DNA of 64,000 nucleotides from Nageia nagi (lineage: Eukaryota; Pinophyta), in NCBI GenBank assembly GCA_050084985.1, contig JBITNC010000001.1, positions 196,664,001-196,728,000 of the forward strand, given 5' to 3'. The notes under the pieces were generated by a model that did no database searches, had not been told where the DNA came from, and worked only from the letters and a program-made list of their open reading frames with translations. Numbering within the stretch: the stretch's first letter is position 1; each line of letters starts with the position of its first letter. Positions 46,833 through 59,459 of the stretch are shown here, one piece after another. Position numbers and translations under genes: made by a program.

Positions 46833-47507
46833 GTGAACAAGAAGCAATATAGAAGCACTGTTGGGAGCCTTATGTTTCTAACAAACACAAGACCATATTT
46901 GCAATTTAGTATATTTTTGGTTGCAAGATGCATGAATGATCCATCAATTGTACATCTCAAGGTAGCAAAGAGAACACTCAGATATGTGAAGGGGATTGTA
47001 AATTATGGAATATGTTATACATGTAATTCCAAGATCAAACTAATAGGCTTCAATGATAGTGATTGGGGAAGCAATTTGGATGATAAAAAGAGCACAAGTG
47101 GGAATTGATTCTCTCTTGTATTAGGTTTGATATCATGGAGCTTAAGAAAATAATCCATTATAGCTCTTTGAAGTACTAAAGCTCAATATGTAGCAGTAAC
47201 AAGTGCTTCAACATAAGCACTATGGTTGAGGAAGGTGTTGAAGGATATTGGAGAGCAACAAAATCAAGAAACAACAATTTTTTGTGACAACCAAAGTGCC
47301 ATCAAGTTGGCACAAAACCATGTCCATCATTCCAGAACAAAGCATTTTGATTTGAAGACTCATTTCATCTAGGACTTGGTGGAGAAGGGGATAGTAAACT
47401 TGAGGTATCATCCAACACAAGATCAAGTGGTGGATAGATTCACAAAATCAATGGCAAAATCTCAATTTATGCTATTAAGAGACATGATTATTGGTCCTCA
47501 TATTAGC
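46833..47507 (+). pseudogene. pol: E6 RNase H (broken)
   Basis: QYRSTVGSLMFLTNTRPYLQF, FNDSDWGSNLDDKKSTSGN (a stop follows), LGLISWSLRK and FCDNQSAIKLAQNHVHHSRTK are the copia RNase H marks. The frame runs to ISKWGV, immediately before the polypurine tract. Confidence 0.85.
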
Positions 47508-47519
47508 AAGTGGGGAGTA
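47508..47519 (+). other. E6 polypurine tract
   Basis: AAGTGGGGAGTA abuts the 3' LTR. Confidence 0.75.
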
Positions 47520-47975
47520 TGAAGACATTGAAGACCTCAGGACAACTTGAACAATCAAATTTAAGAAAAATGTATGATCTCTATTTTGAGCACTTCTTCT
47601 CTATACGCAAACTGCTACACTACATATCGATTAGTCCATCCCATGATTGGCCTACTAGTTAGTCTCAACCAACCATTCGATCGACTAGCAGCATTTCTTA
47701 TGTGTGTCATTTTTTAGTGTCTTATCATTTCATTTCATGTTGTTTGACTTTTCCAACTTGGAAGTTGAAGGGTAAAGGTCACCTATGGTCTCTAATATGT
47801 GTGTTGATGTAATTGGAAGTATCATAGTTGTATGTTATATGAAATTCATTCTTAATAAATCTTTTTGGGTGTTGTGTGAATTCTAGAGTTCTATTGTAGG
47901 GTGTATTTCACTATTTGAGTTGTAGAGTTAATTGCTTGTTTAATTCACTTAATTAAACCTATTGAATAATCTTCA
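47520..47975 (+). repeat. E6 3' LTR
   Basis: 456 bp, the partner of 38671-39122, ending in TAATCTTCA before TCTT. Confidence 0.82.
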
Positions 47976-48600
47976 TCTTGGCTATAGAAGAAAATGTCTC
48001 CTCATAGTTGATACCTTCTTGTTGAGCATACCCTTTGGCAACGAGTCAAGCCTTGTGCTTATTGAGTGTACCATCAACTTTGTACTTGGTTTTGAACACC
48101 CATTTGCATCCAATGGCCTTCTTCCCTGGTGGAAGATCTACCAACTTCCATGTGTCATTTTTCATCAATGCATCATACTCAACCTACATGGCTAACTTCC
48201 AATGAGGTAGCTCAATAACTTCACGAATGATTTCAAGTTTAGGTGTATTCACAATTGTGCTCACTAATTCCAAGTTCACTTCTTCACAAGCCATGCTTCG
48301 TGTCCTTACTTTGGAAGTTGAAGTTTATAGTAGAGCACTCATGTTTGAATCTTGTAGTGTGTTTTGGTACCACTTAGGTATTTGAGATGGGAAATTCACA
48401 ACTGGAGCTTCTCTCTCATCATCATAATTGATTATGGAGCCACTTTCAAGTTTAGGTACCTCTATAGGTGGACTAGTTGAAGATTCATCAGTCTCATTAA
48501 ATATTACATATTTGCTTATATAAGTCTTTTGTGTAGTAAGATCCATGAGTATATAGGCTTTGGATTCACTATAATACCCAAGAACAATGCAACTTTTTAT
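47976..48600 (-). pseudogene. pol: E5 RT N-terminal part and linker (broken)
   Basis: Minus-strand reading gives EYDALMKNDTWKLVDLPPGKK, then IGCKWVFKTKYKVDGTLNKH and LVAKGYAQQEGINYEETFS, followed by SSIAK at the E6 insertion site. The frame then continues at 38670 with TTRIAF. The linker piece (48325-48546) has NETDESSTSPPIEVPKLESG. Confidence 0.8.
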
Positions 48601-49507
48601 TTTTCATCAATCTTCTTTCTTTGCTCCTTAGGAATGTGCATGTAGACAGTACAACCAAACACTCAAAGATGTGAGATATTGGGTCGCTCTCCTGACCATG
48701 CTTCTATAGGTGTCATCCCATCAAGAGCTTTTTTGGGCTCCCTATTCAATAGATATGTGGTAATATTCACTACTTTAGACCAAAATATCCCATCCATTTT
48801 TTCATCTTTCAACATGCTTCTTGCCATTTCCATAATGGTTCAATTTTGTTGTTCACAAATTTCATTTTGTTGTGGTGTGTAGGATTTGGTCAACTATTGT
48901 TGAATTCCATGCTACTTCAAGAATGTAGAAAAATCATTTGATAAGTATTCTCCCTCTCAATATGAGTAGAGAACATGGATGTGATGAGAATTTTGCTTCT
49001 CCACAAGTGCCTTAAATTCCTTGAAGTAGGAAAATGTCTTATCCTTTGTCTTCAAGAAATACACCCACATTTTTTTTGTAGTAATCAACAAATAACATGA
49101 AGTATTTGAAGCCAGAAATACTAGCCCATATGGGATCGCACAAATCGATATGGATCATATCAAGAGGTCCTTTAGCATGATGTGTGCCATCACCAAATGG
49201 GATTATGTGTTGTTTTTCCTACTATGCAAGTATAACAAACATTAGTAGGAGAAGTAAGAGATGGAATACCATGTACCATATACTTATTTTGTAGAGTGAT
49301 TAGGTAGTTTGGATTCATGTATCTGAATCTACAGTGCCAAAGAGTGGTGACATCCACAACACAAACTTTAAGTGCCTGATTCTTGGAAGCTATAACATCA
49401 AGTAGAAACATTCTCCCAACTCCTTTTAATTTTTCTACAATTCGACATCCTTTGGATTTTTCATGAATGAAGCAAACTTTTTCTCCTTTCATAGTATCAA
49501 ACTCCAC
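48601..49507 (-). pseudogene. pol: E5 integrase (broken)
   Basis: The open piece 49190-49507 is the pre-integrase domain: TTLWHCRFRYMNPNYLITLQ and CYTCIVGKTTHNPI (the usual WHxRLGH has lost its final His). The core follows in a shifted frame with LDMIHIDLCDPI and FMLFVDYY. The rest is degenerate. Confidence 0.75.
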
Positions 49508-50830
49508 TTCATATTTTTTTCTAGCATCTAGCTAATTAGTAGTAGATTCTTCATAATCTTTGGCACATACAAGACCTCTTTGAGATGATAATTGTTCTTT
49601 TCAAATCGAACATAAACATCACCCTTGCCTTCAATTTCATGGGATGTGTCATTGTCCAATTGATCATAACTAAGATTTGCATCATCGTAAAATAAAGAAA
49701 ACCAATCCTTTCAGCCATTCATGTGCTTAGAAGCACCAAAATCAACATACCAAGTGGAGGAGATTGAAGGGTTCTCTTGATGAACAAAAGCGAGATCGTT
49801 AACATCTTCAATCACTTGAATAACATCATTTACAACATTACCATGTTGTTGTCTTGATTGTGATCATATTCATTTCCACTCCCCTTGGTTTTGATGATTT
49901 TTTCCACTTTTTTTGCATTCTTATTGCTCAAAGAGCCTTGAGCAAAATTGTACTAGCAATCCTGCAATTCATACCCTTTCTTGCCACAAATCATGTAAGT
50001 TTTATGTTGCTTATCATTTTATAGGGGGAGATTTTTGTCTTTACCTTTCTATTGGAAGGGTTTCTTTCCTTGTTGATTTGACATCATAGCTTGCTCCTCT
50101 TCATTCAAATTTGAATGGGAGGCTTCCTCTTGCTGCAACATATTCACCAACTTTTCAAAGGTCACTTTCTAATCCAAAATGTTCAAGATCATCACAAAGG
50201 TATGAAACTTTTATGGGATTACTCTCAAAATAATTGGCACCAGGGATTTGTCTTCCATCTTCTCTCCTAGTGCTTGTAGGGAGTCTTGGAGTTCTGAAAT
50301 ACAATGAAGGAAAGAGTCCACGATCTCTCCATTCTTCAACTGAATATTGTGTAACTAGCCTTGCAGTTGTAGAATCTAATTGTGATTCTTGGACTCATAG
50401 ACTTGTTGCAACTTTGTCCATGTAGCATCTACTTTTGTGCAATCATAGATATGGGGTTGGATATTATCTAAGATGCCAAGCAAGATGATCATTATTTTTT
50501 TGTTGCAATGATCAAATTTTGTTTGGTATTCATTAGCAATCTATGGGCGGGTTTCAGTGCCACTAACAATTCCTCATAAATCTTTGAAGCGAAGAATTTC
50601 CTGAATCTTCATCTTCCAAGGGGTATAATTATCCCTTTTCAACACTTGGGAGTTGGGAAGAAATATTTTGAGGGTTGTTTGGGCTATGTTATCTCCACAA
50701 GATGTAGTCGTCAATCACCAATTTGTAAAAAATCACTCACTTCAAAATGTGCAAAAAAGAATTCAATCTCCCCTTTTCAAATTTGCCTTCAAGATTCAAT
50801 TTTAAATCTCCTTCAAGGTATTAATTAATA
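49508..50830 (-). pseudogene. gag: E5 gag and protease region (broken)
   Basis: Minus-strand pieces in order are DNYTPWKMKIQEILRFKDL (copia Gag start, NYxxWxxxMxxxL), a WTKLQQVYESK segment, LNEEEQAMMSNQQGKKPFQ and a zinc-knuckle remnant with CGKKGYELQDC. The protease region near 49700 shows only fragments. Stops and shifts are frequent. Confidence 0.75.
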
Positions 50831-52183
50831 GGGTTGGCTCAAAATAAATTAAATAATTTCAATTTTTAATCATGTACTTAAAAATATTTAAAGCACATAT
50901 TAAAATTGATTTTTAAGTGATGTTGGAGAGATTTGAACACTTATCTCTTTTTCTCAAACTTATGCTTTGTAAATGCACCAAGTAGCTCTCCTTGAAAAAA
51001 ATATTTTCTGGGCAAGAATAAATAAACTCCTCCTATTTTTCTCCTTCAAAATTTTAAATGTTTCCAAATATTTTTATTTAAATAATTACTGGGCAAATAG
51101 TGTAAAGTGAGCTTGTTGCAAATAATATGTGCATTTCCTCCAAAAAAAATATTATTCTGGGCTAATTTTGTTGTACGCGGGCAACCTTTTATATTGTGGT
51201 TTCAAAAGGTTGAAATTTTTCAGTAGCAATTTTAAGTTTTTATTTGATTGGCTACCCTCTGGCATTTGTTGTTGGCTATATTTGCAGTTTTAATGCGTTG
51301 TTGCAGGCTGGGTAGAGCTTTGCACGGTGGAGGAGGTTGATGGCAGTGTGCTTTCAGTGAGAGGTGAGTGCTGGGCGAGTTTACACGCGTTGTTTTATGG
51401 CTGGGGGCTAACATTGTTTGGCTATGTTTGGAAGATGCCTAGATGGCGTGCAAGGAGGAGCAGCGCTGGCATTTTCAGATTTGGATTGCTACAGCGATGC
51501 TGGGCCCTAGTAAAGTGCATGAGGGCTACGTGAGGAGGAGAGATCGCTATGCTGGGCGTGAGGCAGCAAACTGCTTCAGTGGTTTACGTATGGAGATGCA
51601 TTTAGGGGCTGTGTGAGGCTACAATGGGGTCTGACTACGGGCAGCATTTTTCAAATTGGATGACTGGCTACGCAGGGTCCTGGCTCCAAGTTTTCCAGGC
51701 TGAGAGGAGAGGTAGCTTAAAAGGTAGGAAGTTGTTGTGTTTGTTGGTTGGGACACACACATACGAGCAATTTGAAGCACACAATGCACAGTACGTGGGA
51801 GGACTAAGAGATGAGAAGTCTGGGCTTTCTCCAATTCATTTTGATCACTACTTTTTTCTCTCAAGGCAGATTGCTCTTCAACTTCAACACAGATATTGTG
51901 GTTGGGAGGGAGGGAGAGATCAAGATCTTCTCCTCTCTACTTCTCAAATCTTGAACTTGGTGAGAATTTGCAGATTAATTCCAGCAAAGCAAGCTGGTCT
52001 ACAAATTGACAACATCTTTAAACCTTTTGCAAGGATGTTAGGCACTCCTTTGTAAATCTCTCTCAAAATTTCAGTGCAACAGTAAGAGTCTCTAATTCCA
52101 TTATTTTTCTATCTCCAATCATCCGGAGGTAAGATGGAGCAAAGAGAATTAACTCATAGAAAAATAAGGATCTTCACCATGGA
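50831..52183 (-). other. E5 leader, partly GC-richer
   Basis: About 1.35 kb between the primer site and gag. The part at 51240-51960 is richer in G+C than the rest of E5, with a 143-codon open stretch on the plus strand (51624-52055) whose product I do not recognise. It may be captured sequence or simply leader. Confidence 0.45.
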
Positions 52184-52195
52184 GCTCTGATACCA
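52184..52195 (-). other. E5 primer-binding site
   Basis: Minus-strand TGGTATCAGAGC is a perfect initiator-Met tRNA complement, directly against the LTR. Confidence 0.9.
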
Positions 52196-52399
52196 TATTC
52201 AAGAGAAGCCTCAATTAACCCATTGTATTAAAGTAAATAAATACATGGAGTAGTTGGGAGTTACATTCCCGTACTCTAACTATCTCCAATAAACCCTAAA
52301 TATTAAAGTGGTATTAAACAATAGTAAATAATACTTAGTGTATTATTTACCTTACATTATTTAGATACCTAATGAACTAATGTATTATTTATTCTAATA
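52196..52399 (-). repeat. E5 5' LTR
   Basis: 204 bp, ending on the plus strand in ATTCTAATA, then CCACT. Confidence 0.88.
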
Positions 52400-52404
52400 C
52401 CACT

Positions 52405-52640
52405 AGTGGGTGTCAATGACGAAAATGATATCTCAAGAATTTATAAAATCTTAGAAGGTTCCAAGAGAAGACAATAAAGGACTATTACAATTCCAACATG
52501 CAATAGAGAAGTCATAAGCCTCAATCGATACCTTAAGGTGGCATCATTAGGAAGATCTAGGATTTGATCATCCTAAAGGGGGGGAGTCACCAATGGTATT
52601 CTTGTTTTCACATATGAAAACCCATTTGGTTTCTTTCTTG
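52405..52640 (-). pseudogene. LINE endonuclease fragment, 5' part (split by E5)
   Basis: Minus-strand sequence upstream of 36541-37173. Removing E5 and one CCACT joins the two into one run. No motif in this part is strong on its own; it is placed by the junction. Confidence 0.45.
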
Positions 52641-52799
52641 GTGATTATAATCAAAGTACATGGTGGAAGTATTTCATCCTTTGCAGGTGACTTATTATGT
52701 TCCATAAGACAAAACTAAAATATAAATTAGCAAAAATAAAAAAGATTGGTCTAAAGCAAAAATAAAAGATTAGTCTAGAAAGACTGTGAGGTGTGTGTA

Positions 52800-53420
52800 A
52801 GTTTCTCCAATGGTCATTGAAGATGAATTATTTACTTTTGGGATCCAAATAAAGTTGATAGAAAAGTAATTTATCTCTTTTGGATAGATATTCTAATATC
52901 CTATTTATGTGTAGAGAAACTCATTTTCAATGGTTCTTAACAAATGTCTATGCTCTAAAATCGGTTACGAAAATAACAATTTTTTAGAATTTCTTATGAG
53001 AGGTAAGAGAATCTTTCAATAAGTACCCCTAGATGCTAGCTAGAGATTTCAATTATCCCCTCTACCCCTCTAATAAGTTTGGAAGAATTTCAATCCAGAT
53101 GAGTGGTTTGAGAAATTTTCAAGAGTTTGTAAATAATAATGAGTTTATGAATGTATGCCTAAAATGAAATAAATAAACCTAGAGTAATAGGAGGTTAGAA
53201 AACCACCAAATTTAGGTCCATCTAGATAGAATTTTTCTCACAAAAGAGGCCTTCGTCTAGTTTGGAGAGGCTACTTTATCTACAATTCCCAAAATTGTAT
53301 CATATCACAATGCTCTTTTGTTTGACTCATAACAACCACATGAGTTTTTCCCTATAGCTTTCAAGTTTGAATCTATTTTTCTTCATCAAGATGATTTATA
53401 ATTATAGATAGTCTTATGGT
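52800..53420 (+). pseudogene. LINE endonuclease domain (broken)
   Basis: HFQWFLTNVYALKSVTKIT and MLARDFNYPLYP (usually GGDFN) begin the domain. SNRRLENHQI-VHLDRIFLTKEAF, then LSTIPKIVSYHNALLFDS (usually SDHxPI) end it. This is the nicking enzyme of a plant L1-like element. Stops and shifts interrupt it. Confidence 0.7.
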
Positions 53421-53689
53421 GTTCAAAAAATATCTTAGGGTATAAGATATCCTAAGACATAAAAAAATCTTGCTTATTCAAAACACATCTCAAGAATTAG
53501 AGCAAATCATTGTTTCATAATGTGTTTAAAAAAAGGAAGAGTTAAAGGCCAAGCTTCAAGTCACTGAAAGGCATATGGAGACTAAAGGGATAAACAAAGA
53601 ATTGAGAGATGAAGAAATAATCTTGTTGCTTAAGTATCAAAACACTATAGCTTCTTAAGAATCCCTTTGGTGATATAAATATAGAGCTT

Positions 53690-55300
53690 TATGGTTGTAA
53701 AAGGGTGACCAAAACACAAAGTTTATCCATATCTCAACCTTAAGACATAAGATCCATAACAAAATCAAGGAGATCCTCAATGAAGACCTCTCTAGCACTA
53801 GGAAAATCATCAAGATTAGATCAAAGGAAGCTAGCCACTTTCAAAATATTTTGGGTTCCTTTGATAGGGGAATAGAGGTATATAAGAACTTATTATTAAA
53901 GAATATTCCTTATATTTTTCATGGGGACATCAATACTTACCTCACTAATCCTATTTTAGATGATGAAATTAAGGAGGTGACCTTTGCTATGGAAAGGGAA
54001 AATATCTTAACTCAGATAGTTCCCCCCATATTTTCAAAGATATTTTGATATATTGTTGGTAAACATATTATTAAGGTTGTCCAAGAAACTCAAAGAAACT
54101 ATTATATCCATAAAGATATAAACTAAACATTTCTATATCTAATTTCCAAAGCATCAAATCTTAAAAAATTATAGGAATTTAGGCCAATTATCCTTGGTAA
54201 CAAGACTTAAAAGATAATCACAAAGATAATGATTAATAAAATGAATGTAATCCTTCCCTTTATCATCAACTAAAGATAAGGGGGTTTGTGGTAAGTAGAT
54301 AAAATTTAGATTGTATTATTAGCATTCATGAGACTATCTAGGATATATAAATGTCTAAAAAAGTTATTCTCATCTTAAACTTGATGTGAGAAAGGCATAT
54401 GATAGGGTCTTTTGGTATTTTCTCCTAAAAGTTATATCAAAGTTTGGCCTCCATGATGATTAGCTAAAATTAGTTAAATAGTGCATCTCAACTATAATGT
54501 TCTCAATCCTATTGATTAGATCACCAATAGGCTTTTTCAAAAGTGTTTGAGGTATTAGGTAGGGAGACCTAATCTTCACTTTCCTCTATATCATGTTGTC
54601 ATAGTCTTTGGGAAGAACCCTAAAGGCAACAACAACAAGAGTTATTAATGGTATAAAACCAACCTCAATGCTAGATCCTATATCTCACTAGCAGTTTGTG
54701 GATGATACTATAATTGTAGAAAAATCTTTAGTTCCATAGGTAAGAGAAATTAAGAACATCCTCATGATTTACGATGAAATGATAGGTCAAAAGGTAAACT
54801 TCAACAAGATTAAATTATTATTTTTAAACACATTTTCATACATCAAATGAAGAATTACCTTGATTTTTGAGTGTGATATTGCAAAATTCCCAAGGACAAG
54901 TTTAGGCATGCCACTTTTCAAAGAATTCATCATATGAATAATTCATTCACTAGTTACATAATAATTCCAAAAAAATGTGGTATGCTGGAAAGGTTCCTAT
55001 TAAGCCAAGAAAGGAAATAACAACTTGTAAAATTTACCCTCCAGAGCATTCAAATGTATTTCATGTCACTCTTCATAATCATATTCCTTGCATTTATGTA
55101 TTAGATATTAGAACATATTCTAAGAAATTTCTTATGGTCTAGCTTATAGAAGAGAGGGAGACTCCTATTATTTATGTAGGATAAGGTTTTCTTTAAAAAG
55201 AAGATTGGAGGTTTGTGCTTTGGAATATTAAAAACCATGGACCAATCCCTATAAATGAAACAAGCTTAAACACTATTTAAGGAGGAACTTGTGGAATGGG
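53690..55300 (+). pseudogene. LINE reverse transcriptase (broken)
   Basis: A GDQNTKFFH-like segment (near 53705) precedes the RT, as in plant L1. The piece 53851-54048 has LTNPILDDEIKEVTFAMERE. Then EFRPIILGNKT (usually FRPISLxNxxYKI), MINKMNVILPFII, LMxERHMIGSFGIF (usually DxxKAYDxVxW) and a QQFVDDTIIVEKS-like segment near 54694 follow. The catalytic F-DD is readable in that last piece. Frameshifts are frequent. Confidence 0.72.
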
Positions 55301-55699
55301 TTAGAATACTTAAGGTGAAGTACTTAACTAATGGATAATCATTCTTAGAATGAAGACCCATAGATAGAAGCTCCTCTATTTAGAAAGGCATCCTTATGGT
55401 TAGGAATCTCTTAGTTAAGAGATTCTAATGGAAAGCAAAGAATGGTTCCAAAATTAGATTTTGGGAAAATTATTGGTTAAAATATTGCCCTCTTTTAGAG
55501 TCCCAAGAGGTATCTCTTATAAAGAGGTTTACAATAAATGATTTAGGCTCAAAAAGTGGAGAATTTTATTTATGTATTAGATGATAGGAAGTTTTGGAAA
55601 GCATTACCTCTTGAAGTTTTTTCCTTGAGAGAAAACTAAGCCTTAAAGAACCTCAAAACCCTCCTTAACATTTATCTCCTTTTTCCAAGAAGGGAGGAG

Positions 55700-56810
55700 G
55701 ATACATTTTTTTAGAAAGGAGAGAAATCTGGTTTATTCAATGTAAAAGCAACTTACAAAATCATAAAAGAGGAAGGTGGTGTTTGGTTACCTATTTCTTA
55801 GGTTTAGTTTAAAAAGTGTATCCATAAGGTCAATTTATTTCTTGCTAGTTTTGATCAATAATATTTTAACCATTGATAATCTACATAAGAAAGGTTTTCT
55901 TAATGTATATTACCTTTTTAAAGAAATAGATGAAACTATGAAGTATCTTTGTATATAATGACCCTTCTCCCAAAACATGTTCTATTAGTTGTTAAGGGCT
56001 TTCAATACTTCATGGGTGGGAAATGATTTTATTACAAATCTTATTCTAACTTGGATTCCCCCTTTTAGAAGGACCAAATTGTGTATGTAATGGATCCTTA
56101 GTGTCTCTCATTTTTGAGAGGATTTGGGAAGAATGTAATAATTAGACCTTTAAGAACTTAGAGAATAATGAATATTTTATCTTCAGAAAACCTAGTAATG
56201 CATTCATGGAAAACATTTCAATCATCACTTTTCAGCCAAATCCAAATTTGAAGGAGGAGTATAGCTATAGAATAAGGAATTACCCATAAAGAGATCTTTA
56301 CAATGATGGTGAAGAAGGATATATATCTAGTTAGGTGGATTCCTCCCCATTCTGGGTGGGTAAAGTGAAATTTTGATGGTACCTCCAAAGGGAACCCAAG
56401 GGAATTTTGGGAAGGGGTAATTATTCAAGATAAATAGGGTATACTTCTTTTAGCTTTTGCTAGAAATATTAATCACCAAACCTATCACTTTGGAAAGGCC
56501 AAAGCTTTATACCAAGGAATAAAACTTCTCATAGAAGTAAGCTACAAGAAGGACATCATTAAGGGAGACTCCATAAACATTATAAATACCCTCAAAGGTA
56601 TCCAAGAACCAACATGGAACCAAATTTAACTCTTTAATGAAATACAAGCTTGGCTTTTAGAATTGGGACAATACTAGATTGAGCATACTCTAAGGCAAGG
56701 AAGCAAGGTGGCCAACCTCCTCACTAACATAGACCTTTTCAAAGGTGATATATTTGTATGGAAAGAGGACCCTATATATACTCTTTTAAGGATGGCATAT
56801 TTATACTTCC
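55700..56810 (+). pseudogene. LINE zf-RVT and RNase H (broken)
   Basis: The FNVKATYKIIKEE segment (near 55738) and MKHL-plus-FSQNMFY-like pieces (55940-55985) are the zf-RVT region. From about 56330 the frame VRWIPPHSGWVK, NFDGTSKGNP and GKAKALYQGIKLLIEV, then DSINIINTLKG, is an RVT_3-type RNase H with its NxDG start motif. It completes the plus-strand LINE. Confidence 0.7.
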
Positions 56811-57199
56811 CCTATAAATTACATCATCACAATCTTGAGTGATGGGATACAAGGCCTTCCTAAAAATTCAGCAAAAACCCCTATGAATGCTTATGGGCAT
56901 AAACTATCAAATTCCTTAAAAAGAAAAATATGCCTTTATAAGGTAACAATATCTTGAGTTTTTAGTTATGAGAAATAATAAATAGATATAAGCTAATATT
57001 CATATTCATGGTTTCTTTATCTTCCCTAAATAATGTTTATTCCCGATGGAGTTAGCTCAACCATATGCTCCATCAAATCACCTTCTATCATGATATATGT
57101 AACAATTACCATTGGTGAATGAGAATATGCTGGAGAAGGGTATACTTTGGAATTTTTTAAAGAATATTTTTCCAAATAACTTGGAATTAGAAATGTTTC

Positions 57200-58330
57200 T
57201 TGCTCATTCCTAGAAACATGGTAAAGTTTCAACAAGGGGGTTCAAATTCACCATATCTATTGATTTGCTCATTAAGGCATCAAGTTTGGAGGTAGGCATA
57301 TTGAATTTGAATAGGGAAAAGAATTCCTTGAAAAATGAGGTTGACCTATTCTACAACAAGGAAGGAATTTCAAATGCCTATTGGGTTCATTTTTTTATGG
57401 GTACTAGAGAGATACCCTCCTAATTATTTGGGGTAAACCAATTACTTTTGTAATGTACTTCTTAACCTTGGACAAGAGCCAAGATGTATTATGAAGTTTC
57501 CACATGGTACTATTGAATTATATTCAAAGATACCAACCCATAAATATCCCTTATTACTATTCAAATTAGTGGAGAATTTGTTGCTATCACTCTAAAATGG
57601 AAAGTTAGCAGCTCCAAAGCATATGGGGTTACTCTACTCTTCTCGCATGCATAGGGAAAGAAGGTTACCTTCACTTTTGTTGCTCATAATATATATAATG
57701 TTACCACCATAATTCTTGATTGTACTCTAAAAAATCTCATTCTATATTCCTCAATGATCAAATACTCATGGTCAAATATCCCTTTGGTGTCCTTCAAGGT
57801 GATGAAGGAGGAGATCATAAGTATGGCTTCATATTCTTCTTAGGTTTTAAAGCTACTTGAGGATGAGGAGGACCCTTTTAAAGTGGAAAAGGATCCCTTC
57901 CTTTTGGAGGTCCTAAAGGTGGAGAAACCTTTAAGGAGTATGAAAGGTAGGGCCATCCCCCTAAAGAACATCTTAGCAAAAAAGGAGTTGGAGATGGAGG
58001 TTACTAGTTGGAGATCTTAAAGGAAATTAAAAGAAACCTAGGAAGAAGATAGCCTAAGAAATTCAAAGGCCTTTGAAGGGTTCACCTGGATGAGTAATAA
58101 GAAGAAAGGCATGATATACACCTTCAATGGGAAGAAAAAGGTCATTGAAGAGCCTAATTCAATTATAATTAAATTCTAATCCCAAATCGACAACCTAGAG
58201 GAGGCAATAGGATCCATAAAAGCTCTCATCAAGTTGATTATAAACTCCACCAAGGATACATCCACAACTTTGAAGAAGAAAAAGAACACACTTTCAAAGG
58301 CAACATTCCTCTTAGGAGACCTGTAATTAT
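57200..58330 (+). pseudogene. Unrecognised degenerate coding stretch
   Basis: One frame, with a handful of stops, reads for about 370 codons: LLIKASSLEVGILNLNREKN, GKKVTFTFVAHNIYNVTTII, a Glu/Lys/Asp-rich middle and KGMIYTFNGKKKVIEEPNS, then a coiled-coil-like QIDNLEEAIGSIKALIKLII. The low stop density suggests a former gene. It follows the LINE and could be ORF1 of a second element. I do not recognise the family. Confidence 0.4.
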
Positions 58331-58994
58331 AGCTCATATTTGTCTATGCATATTTTGGATACTATTATTTTGGGGACTAATCCCAATTTTGATTATTGTA
58401 CTTTTAAGGTTATCTCTCTTATATTTAGGCATATATTTCTATAATATTTTTCTGGCTTTTTTGAAGCTTCTAGTTGAATAATTCCATGCATGTAAAAGGT
58501 TAAGGGACCCTTAAATCCCCTAGAGTAATATTTCCTATCAATTACTCTACATGGTTGGTGATCCTTTCAAAATCTAAGTTTTCAATATAATCCATAAAAA
58601 AAGATCCTCCATCATCAAAGCAAGCAAGTGTCTAAGTTTTCATAATGAGTTGAATGTACATGATCAAATAGGATAGTGTTTATAGGGGAGGGTTGTATAT
58701 GAATATTAGGATAGAGTGAAAATATCTCTTAGGATCTCTCCAAAGTAGATACACAACAAGTCACAAAGTGATTAGAAAATGCCAAGATAAAATAATATTT
58801 TATCTAAAACCACACTTGGGGTCCAAAAAAAAGGCTCAAGATATTGATAGAACTAATTCACAACTAATACATGCCAAAACATTAAAAAAATCAATGGCAT
58901 ATCAAGAAATATTTCAAATTGATTTCCAAGGAGCCTTAAACAATTTCAAAACAACATTTAAATAAGCAAAGGGGATGTTAAACAAGCCTTAGTC
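58331..58994. other. Unclassified stretch before the array resumes
   Basis: AT-rich, with no coding motif or repeat seen. Confidence 0.4.
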
Positions 58995-59459
58995 ACCATG
59001 TATAATGTATAAGTGCAAAGGATTCTTAATTATGATTGGTAAGTTTTCTATCTTTTAATTTTCTTATATAGCTTTCATCGATCCATCCATGGAAGAGTAT
59101 GTACGCAAGGTTCCAGGCATTTTAGATGCTAAAGATTATTGGACACAAAATTAAATAAAAAATATACCAATCGAGGTAAATTTTTAGACTTAAAGTTATG
59201 CAATTTTTATTATGGAACATTTCATAGTCTAATATTCAATTAATGGAAAGTGAAGTAACAAGGCAAGATCTATGCAAAATTCCCTAAGCTTCAATGATTT
59301 TTCCCTTTTTCTAGGAATTAATAGAGATTCTCTAATTCTCTATAATATTGCTATGCTATGGGTAAATTCTAGAAACTTGGTAATAAAGGAGGGGAAAAGG
59401 GGAAGAGGGAGAGATATAGTGTCTCATTTTGAATCTTAGGGGCATACAAGGCTAAATTA

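Larger units (their letters stand above)
38671..47975 (+). mobile_element. Ty1/copia element E6 inside E5 (interrupted by a hAT)
   Basis: LTRs of 452 and 456 bp, a primer site (39125-39136), gag, integrase, RT/RNase H and a polypurine tract (47508-47519) are all on the plus strand. TCTT flanks both ends (38667-38670 and 47976-47979), and removing the element restores the RT frame of E5 across the junction. Without the hAT it is about 5.2 kb, usual for copia. Coding parts have scattered stops. Confidence 0.88.
37179..52399 (-). mobile_element. Ty1/copia element E5 (interrupted by E6)
   Basis: Short LTRs (214 and 204 bp), a perfect TGGTATCAGAGC primer site (52184-52195), a polypurine tract (37393-37402) and a perfect CCACT duplication (37174-37178 and 52400-52404) define it. 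Without E6 it is about 5.9 kb. Its LTRs start TATTAG and end GAATA on the minus strand rather than TG...CA. Reading frames are broken. Confidence 0.9.
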
